Source of the DNA: Salvator merianae
Lineage: Eukaryota; Chordata; Lepidosauria; Squamata; Teiidae
Direction: 5' to 3'
DNA length: 64,000 nucleotides
NCBI GenBank assembly: GCA_003586115.2
Contig: QVOM02000042.1
Coordinates: forward strand, 71,841,447 to 71,905,446
Below, one piece after another: positions 59,396 through 64,000 of the stretch. Each line of letters opens with the position of its first letter. Position 1 is the first letter of the stretch. A program made the translations under genes and the position numbers. A model generated the notes under the pieces. The model was not told where the DNA came from and did no database searches. It was given only the letters and a program-made list of their open reading frames with translations.

Positions 59396-60715
59396 AATAC
59401 TCCCAACAAACCACCAGTTTTCATAGAAATCTTCACTTACCTGGATGCATATGAACCCACTAAATGAAGCTTCTGGCCCACCACACACAACAAACTAAAC
59501 AATAACAATAAGGTAATAGTAACAAGTAAAAAAGTAAAACAAATTTATGTATTCAGACAAGCTGCCAGTGAAGTTGCTCATCAGAACAATAAACTTAGTA
59601 TTTGAACCAAAGAGCAAGGATCTTGAGAAAACTACATCACACCAAATAAACTAAAAAAGTGCAAAATATGTGTCCATACTCTACATTGTTTTTACCAAAG
59701 TTCATCTCTCTTTATTGAGGGCAGCAAGAAGCAGGATGCTTATTATATATGCAGTTGCTACCATCTAAGTGTGTTCTAAACATGTACAGTTATGTAATTA
59801 GTTAGTCATAGTTTGTGTATCTAACCATTGCTATAAGGTCCATTGACCTTAGTTATTTTTATCTTATGGTTATATCACAAAACCTTAAAAAAAGAATTTA
59901 AAAGTAGTTGCTGAATTACAGAAAAATTGGGAAGCAGAAAATCGAAGGTGGAACCAAAATACTTCCACTCACTCCCCACAGTGATGGCTGAAGCACCAGT
60001 CTTTGCTAACCAACTAGCAAAGGAAACACTACTTCAGAAATGAAGGAAAGAGTCATTTTCAGTTCTGGGAAGGCAAAGTGAGAAAGAATCTTATGTGAGG
60101 ATCCTCTGTTGAGATAACTCTTGAGATCAGCAGTGCTTTTTTATGCCTGAAACCCTTTTTTCAGTAGAAATTTCTGAAGTGGAATGGGGAAGTTGTAATT
60201 ATCAAAAAATCTTGACAGACTTTGAAGGGTATCCTCTCAAATGCTCATAGTCCCCTGGTGAATTAAAACCAAAATTTTGGACAGGGGGTGTTTTTGTGTT
60301 TACCTTAACCATTGGCTCACTGCTTGTTTTTCAGGACTATTGCCCTACAATTGTTCAGGTCTTTACTGTGGTCATGAATCTGAATGTAATCAGTCTTTCA
60401 CACACACACATACACATATATACATATATATTGAGAGAGACCAATTCTCTGCAGGTCATACAACCTGGACCATTTGTGGGGAAAGGGAGAAAAGCCTTAG
60501 AATATTTATTCTTCCAGGTGTCTTGACCAGGCAAAACAGAACCTCTGGGCAAAGGTTACCTTGCTCTGTTGCAGGTCCTTAAGACCACCTAGTAGCCAGA
60601 CCTGATCTTGTACGCATTAATCTCAAGTTTTTATGGGATATTCCTATTCCACATTAGGAATATATCTGCAAAATATACATATGCCATGGGAACACGAGTA
60701 TTGTACCTAGTCTAT
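59396..60715. other. No gene recognised; CA/TA patch
   Basis: Positions 60,400-60,432 contain a CA then TA dinucleotide run. The stretch ends at the N. Nothing else was recognised. Confidence 0.45.
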
Positions 60716-60716
60716 N
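60716..60716. other. Single ambiguous base (N)
   Basis: This is the only non-ACGT symbol in the window. It sits immediately before L1 sequence begins at 60,717, so it probably marks a contig join or unresolved base. Confidence 0.9.
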
Positions 60717-62525
60717 ATTTTTCTTCCCATTTCTGTCTTTCTAATTCAAAATTCATCCTTCTTTTATCTTCTTTTTTTTTATCCATCAATTGAGCATACA
60801 TTAGCCATTGTACCTCTAATCCCTCCTGGTTTAACTGATCTCTCGTTTTCAACGAGAATTCATCTGTTTCATTATTTTTACTCAACACCTCCTCATATTT
60901 AATCCATCTTTCCCTTCTCCCAAATTCTTTAAACAAAGCTTCGTGAGGTGAAACCCACATTGGTATTCTGGGATACAATTTACTCCTGTACTTACTCCAA
61001 GTTATCCATAACGCATGTCTTACATAATGATTCTTAAATGCCGCATTTACTTTAACTTTATCATACCATAAGTAACCGTGTAAACCATATCTTAAATCAA
61101 AACCTTCCAATTGCAACAATCTTTTATCTCTTAGCCAAAACCATTTAGCAATCCAACTTAAACAACAGGCAGCAAAATATAATTTTAAATTAGGTAGACC
61201 CAACCCTCCTCTTTCTTTTGCATCTTGCATCAATTTAAAGCGTATTCTTGGCTTTTTGCCTTGCCATATAAATCTTGTCAAGTCCTTTTGCCACTTTTTG
61301 AATACCTCGTCTTTAATTATAATCGGTATAGATTGAAACAAAAACATCACTCTTGGCAAGACGTTCATTTTTAAAACTGAGATTCTACCCAGTAACGATA
61401 ATTTCAATTTAGACCATCTTTCCAAGTCTTGCTTAACTTGCGACCAACGTTTCACATAATTGTTCTGATACAATGACAAGTTTTGTTTAGTCAACCATAC
61501 TCCTAAATCTTTAACTTTCTTTTCTATATCAAAGCCAGATTTTCTTCCCAGATCTTCTTGGTCTTTCTTTGTCATATTTTTTACCAGTATTTTGGTTTTT
61601 TTCTCATTGATTTTCAGTCCTGCCACTCGCCCAAATGTCTCTAACACATGTTTAACTGTTTCTATTGATTCCTTCGGATCTTTCAAAATAATTACTATGT
61701 CATCTGCAAAGGCTCTCAGCCTATAATCTTCTTTTTTGATCTTCAGACCCTCAATATTTGTCTCTTGTCTTATAGCTCTATTCATTACCTCTAACACCAA
61801 TATAAATAAAAGTGGGGAGAGTGGACATCCTTGTCTTGTACCTTTTTGTATTGCAAATTTTTGTGTAACTTCTCCATTTATTGTAAGTTGTGCTGACTAT
61901 GTTGTATATATTGCTCTAATCCATTTTGTAAAGTTCTCTCCAAAGTTCATCGTATCTAGAAGATTCAACATAAAATTCCAGTTCAGATTGTCAAAGGCTT
62001 TTTCGGCATCCAGAAAGATTAGTGCTACTTGCACTTCATTATGAGACTCTAAATATTCTATAACGTCGATTATACTTCTTATATTGTCCTTCATTTGTCT
62101 TTTGGGGAAAAATCCCGCTTGATCTTGGTGAATAAATTCTTGTAACACCTGTTTTAGCCTTGTTGCCATTATACTTGCAAAAACTTTATAATCATTATTC
62201 AGTAGTGAAATTGGTCTGTAATTTTTGGGGGACATCAAGTCCTGTCCCTCTCTTGGAATTAATGTTATAAACGCTTTTTCCCAACTTTCCAGTATTTTCC
62301 CACTGTCCAATATATCATTCATTGTCATTAGTAGTGGTTGCTGCAGTTCCTCTTGAAGTACTTTATAATAAATTGCTGTTAAACCATCCGGCTTTCTGTG
62401 GTTGATGGAAAGGCTTTCCTCCTTTCATTTTCTTAATAGCATCAGATAGTTCCTTTGATGTTATAGGTGCATTCAACACAGTTCTATATTCTTGTGAAAT
62501 TTGTGGCAGATTTTGTTTTTCCTAG
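60717..62525 (-). mobile_element. L1 LINE, internal ORF2 segment (reverse transcriptase)
   Basis: On the minus strand, LESWEKAFITLIPREGQD and NYRPISLLNNDYKVFASIMA with FLDAEKAFDNLNW (61,897-62,328) form the fingers and palm. After a break, a 362-residue open frame (60,712-61,800) carries the catalytic RAFADDIVIIL, GLKINEKKTKILV, WSKLKLSLLGRISVLKMNVL and GGLGLPNLKLYFAACCLSW. The order and motifs are those of L1 ORF2. The break near 61,850 is a stop or frameshift. The 5' end (endonuclease) is absent; the 3' end is cut at the N. The long frame indicates a recent insertion. Confidence 0.9.
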
Positions 62526-62529
62526 TGAG

Positions 62530-63310
62530 TTGCTCTTTTTCTCCTGCTCCTCAAATCTAAATGCCATTTTTTCCTGCCAGTCCACCTTCTCAAATTATTC
62601 ATCAAATTCCACAATAGATAAACCCCTCTCCATTCATTGTAGAAAGTCAATAAAAGGTTGCCAATTCTTTATAAAATTTGAAACCATCATATCTCTGAAA
62701 ATGTTTGTCAATTTGTCCATCTCTGCTAGATCCATCCAAAATTCAGTCATCCAAAATTGGAATATCCACTAGCTTCCACATTGTGCAGACAGAAGCCTTG
62801 CTGTGGTAATCATATATATGGTCAGTACCATATACCTATCCAGATTCTTCTCAATTACTCCTTGAGGAAAAAGATTTGGTTTCCATGGATTTGCATTCAC
62901 AGTATTCCTTCCATTGACATGTAAATACCAGCCTAATACTCTTTTACCTTATAACAAGTCCACCATATATGATATATATGCCTTCTTCCCTTCCATATTT
63001 CCAGCAATTAATTGAATCATTATTATACATTTTAGATAATTTGTATGGTGTCATATACCATCTATACATCATTTTATAAAAGTTTTCCTTTAAATTATAA
63101 AGTAAATTTCAAATCCTTATTCCATATTCTTTCCCATTGTCCTATCTGTACATTGTATTGAAAGTGTCTTGCCCATGCCAGCATACATTCCTTAACCTGT
63201 TCTTGTTCCATATCTGTTCTCAGTAGTAATTTATAGACCATAGTAATTGCCCTTCTTTCTCCTTCTTTTAACTTTTTTCCCCACCTATGGTTTTCAAATT
63301 AAAATTGTTG
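62530..63310 (-). mobile_element. Second, older L1 3' fragment
   Basis: TTGTAGAAAGTCAATAAAAG (62,638-62,657), GTTTGTCAATTTGTCCATCT (62,703-62,722) and AACAAGTCCACCATATATGA (62,953-62,972) parallel the L1 3' part at 58,310-58,690, but with many differences and stops. It lies directly next to the younger L1, whose 5' truncation is near 62,525. Confidence 0.75.
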
Positions 63311-63439
63311 GTTTCTCTTATTCAGTTGTAAACCTAAGAGCCTTCCTACATTTCATAATTCTTTTGTGATTCAACTAATCTACTGAAGATTTCACTGAGA
63401 CTCATTCTATGGCTGCATCCAGATGTATCTTACTTATTC

Positions 63440-63520
63440 CACTATATTTGGATATTCCAGAATAAAGCATGGATATTCCCAAATATCCATACTTTGTCCC
63501 AGAATATCCAAATCAACTAA
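63440..63520. repeat. Palindrome of about 70 bp (foldback)
   Basis: TTTGGATATTCCAGAATAAA, then GCATGGATATT, pairs with AATATCCATACTTTGTCCCAG and AATATCCAAA across a 3-4 nt centre near 63,480. GCTGCATCCAGATGTA just to the left looks like a MITE terminus, but no right partner was found. Confidence 0.75.
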
Positions 63521-64000
63521 GGGCATTAAAATACTCCAGCAACAGAATGCAAAGTGAAATCCAGTCAAAATGTTGGGAAAATAAAGCATCACTCCACCAT
63601 TTTCTTCTAAGACTTAAGGGAAGAAGCTACCTCTATGAATAAAATATAATACAACTGGGAGTGCAGCTAGTCCAAATCCTTTTGTCCTAGCCAAATACAC
63701 TTCTGAAGCCAATTGTAATAAGCACAGGTGGCAGACAAATTCATGTGGGAAACTAGAAGCTCCTTCCAATACATAGTCTTCTCCCAAATCAATTAAAACG
63801 TCATACATATGAACCAGCACCTGAAAGAAGCCTAGAAATGCACTTAGTGTCAAAAGTGAAACTGAAATTAGAGCTGTCCCTGGAAAGGGATGAGCAGTGG
63901 AGGAAACTTCACAGGCTTAATTTCTGTACATTGCACTGTTGTTAATAGTTCAGAAGCAGGATATAATAATAACAATAAAAAAGTGGCAAAACCAAATGTT
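63521..64000. other. No gene recognised
   Basis: The window ends in unassigned sequence. A 79-residue minus-strand open frame (63,614-63,853) has a hydrophobic start but no recognisable domain. Confidence 0.4.

Noticed and set aside
1..64000. CRISPR arrays, operons and bacterial-style regulatory sites
   Set aside because: The repeat content is clearly vertebrate; the only tandem repeats are microsatellites, minisatellites and transposon modules.

Overview
The window looks like non-coding chromosome of a squamate reptile (lizard or snake). The evidence is the combination of repeats: a BovB/RTE LINE, tRNA-headed SINEs whose tails resemble BovB, several CR1 copies with squamate-type 3' ends, L1 and decayed L2-clade LINEs, and hAT, Tigger/pogo-like and Harbinger-like DNA elements with many short microsatellites. 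I found no host protein-coding exon, rRNA or functional tRNA that I could defend. Every recognisable protein belongs to a transposable element, and nearly all are broken. The assignment to squamates is inference from repeat content; I could not run a search.

Layout. 1-1,545 is an old minus-strand CR1 split by a Harbinger-like MITE (253-689). 1.5-11.1 kb is mostly unique or unrecognisable DNA, with a CR1 tail at 5.15 kb and a GGAA microsatellite at 9.46 kb. 11,143-15,271 is a complete but dead hAT transposon with 8-bp target duplications. A BovB-tailed SINE follows, then a long BovB copy on the minus strand (16.76-19.4 kb). 20,557-21,774 is a CpG-rich TIR element with TTA duplications. 22,855-24,107 is the 5' end of a CR1 with its promoter-like repeats and ORF1. 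24.2-32.5 kb holds small TIR elements, an L2 with nested foldbacks, a CpG-rich element with a 21-bp minisatellite, and more L2.

32.5-45.8 kb is sparse: an L2 piece, a hairpin, MITEs and SINEs. 45.8-53.1 kb is a dense LINE block: an old L1, a CR1 carrying a hairpin-rich Tigger-like insertion, and an almost full-length CR1 (48,232-53,090) with 5' repeats, an ORF1 containing an esterase domain, and ORF2. 54.1-55.6 kb has two MITEs. 58.1-63.3 kb holds three minus-strand L1 pieces, with a single ambiguous base (N) at 60,716 exactly where one L1 begins.

How the parts relate. The SINEs probably borrow BovB machinery and the hAT-ended MITEs could have used hAT transposase; both are inferences from shared ends. 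The observations most worth checking are the Tigger-like element built of tandem palindromes, the CR1 5' repeat architecture with its catalytic-serine difference between copies, and the L1/N junction. I did not find a clearly new biological system.
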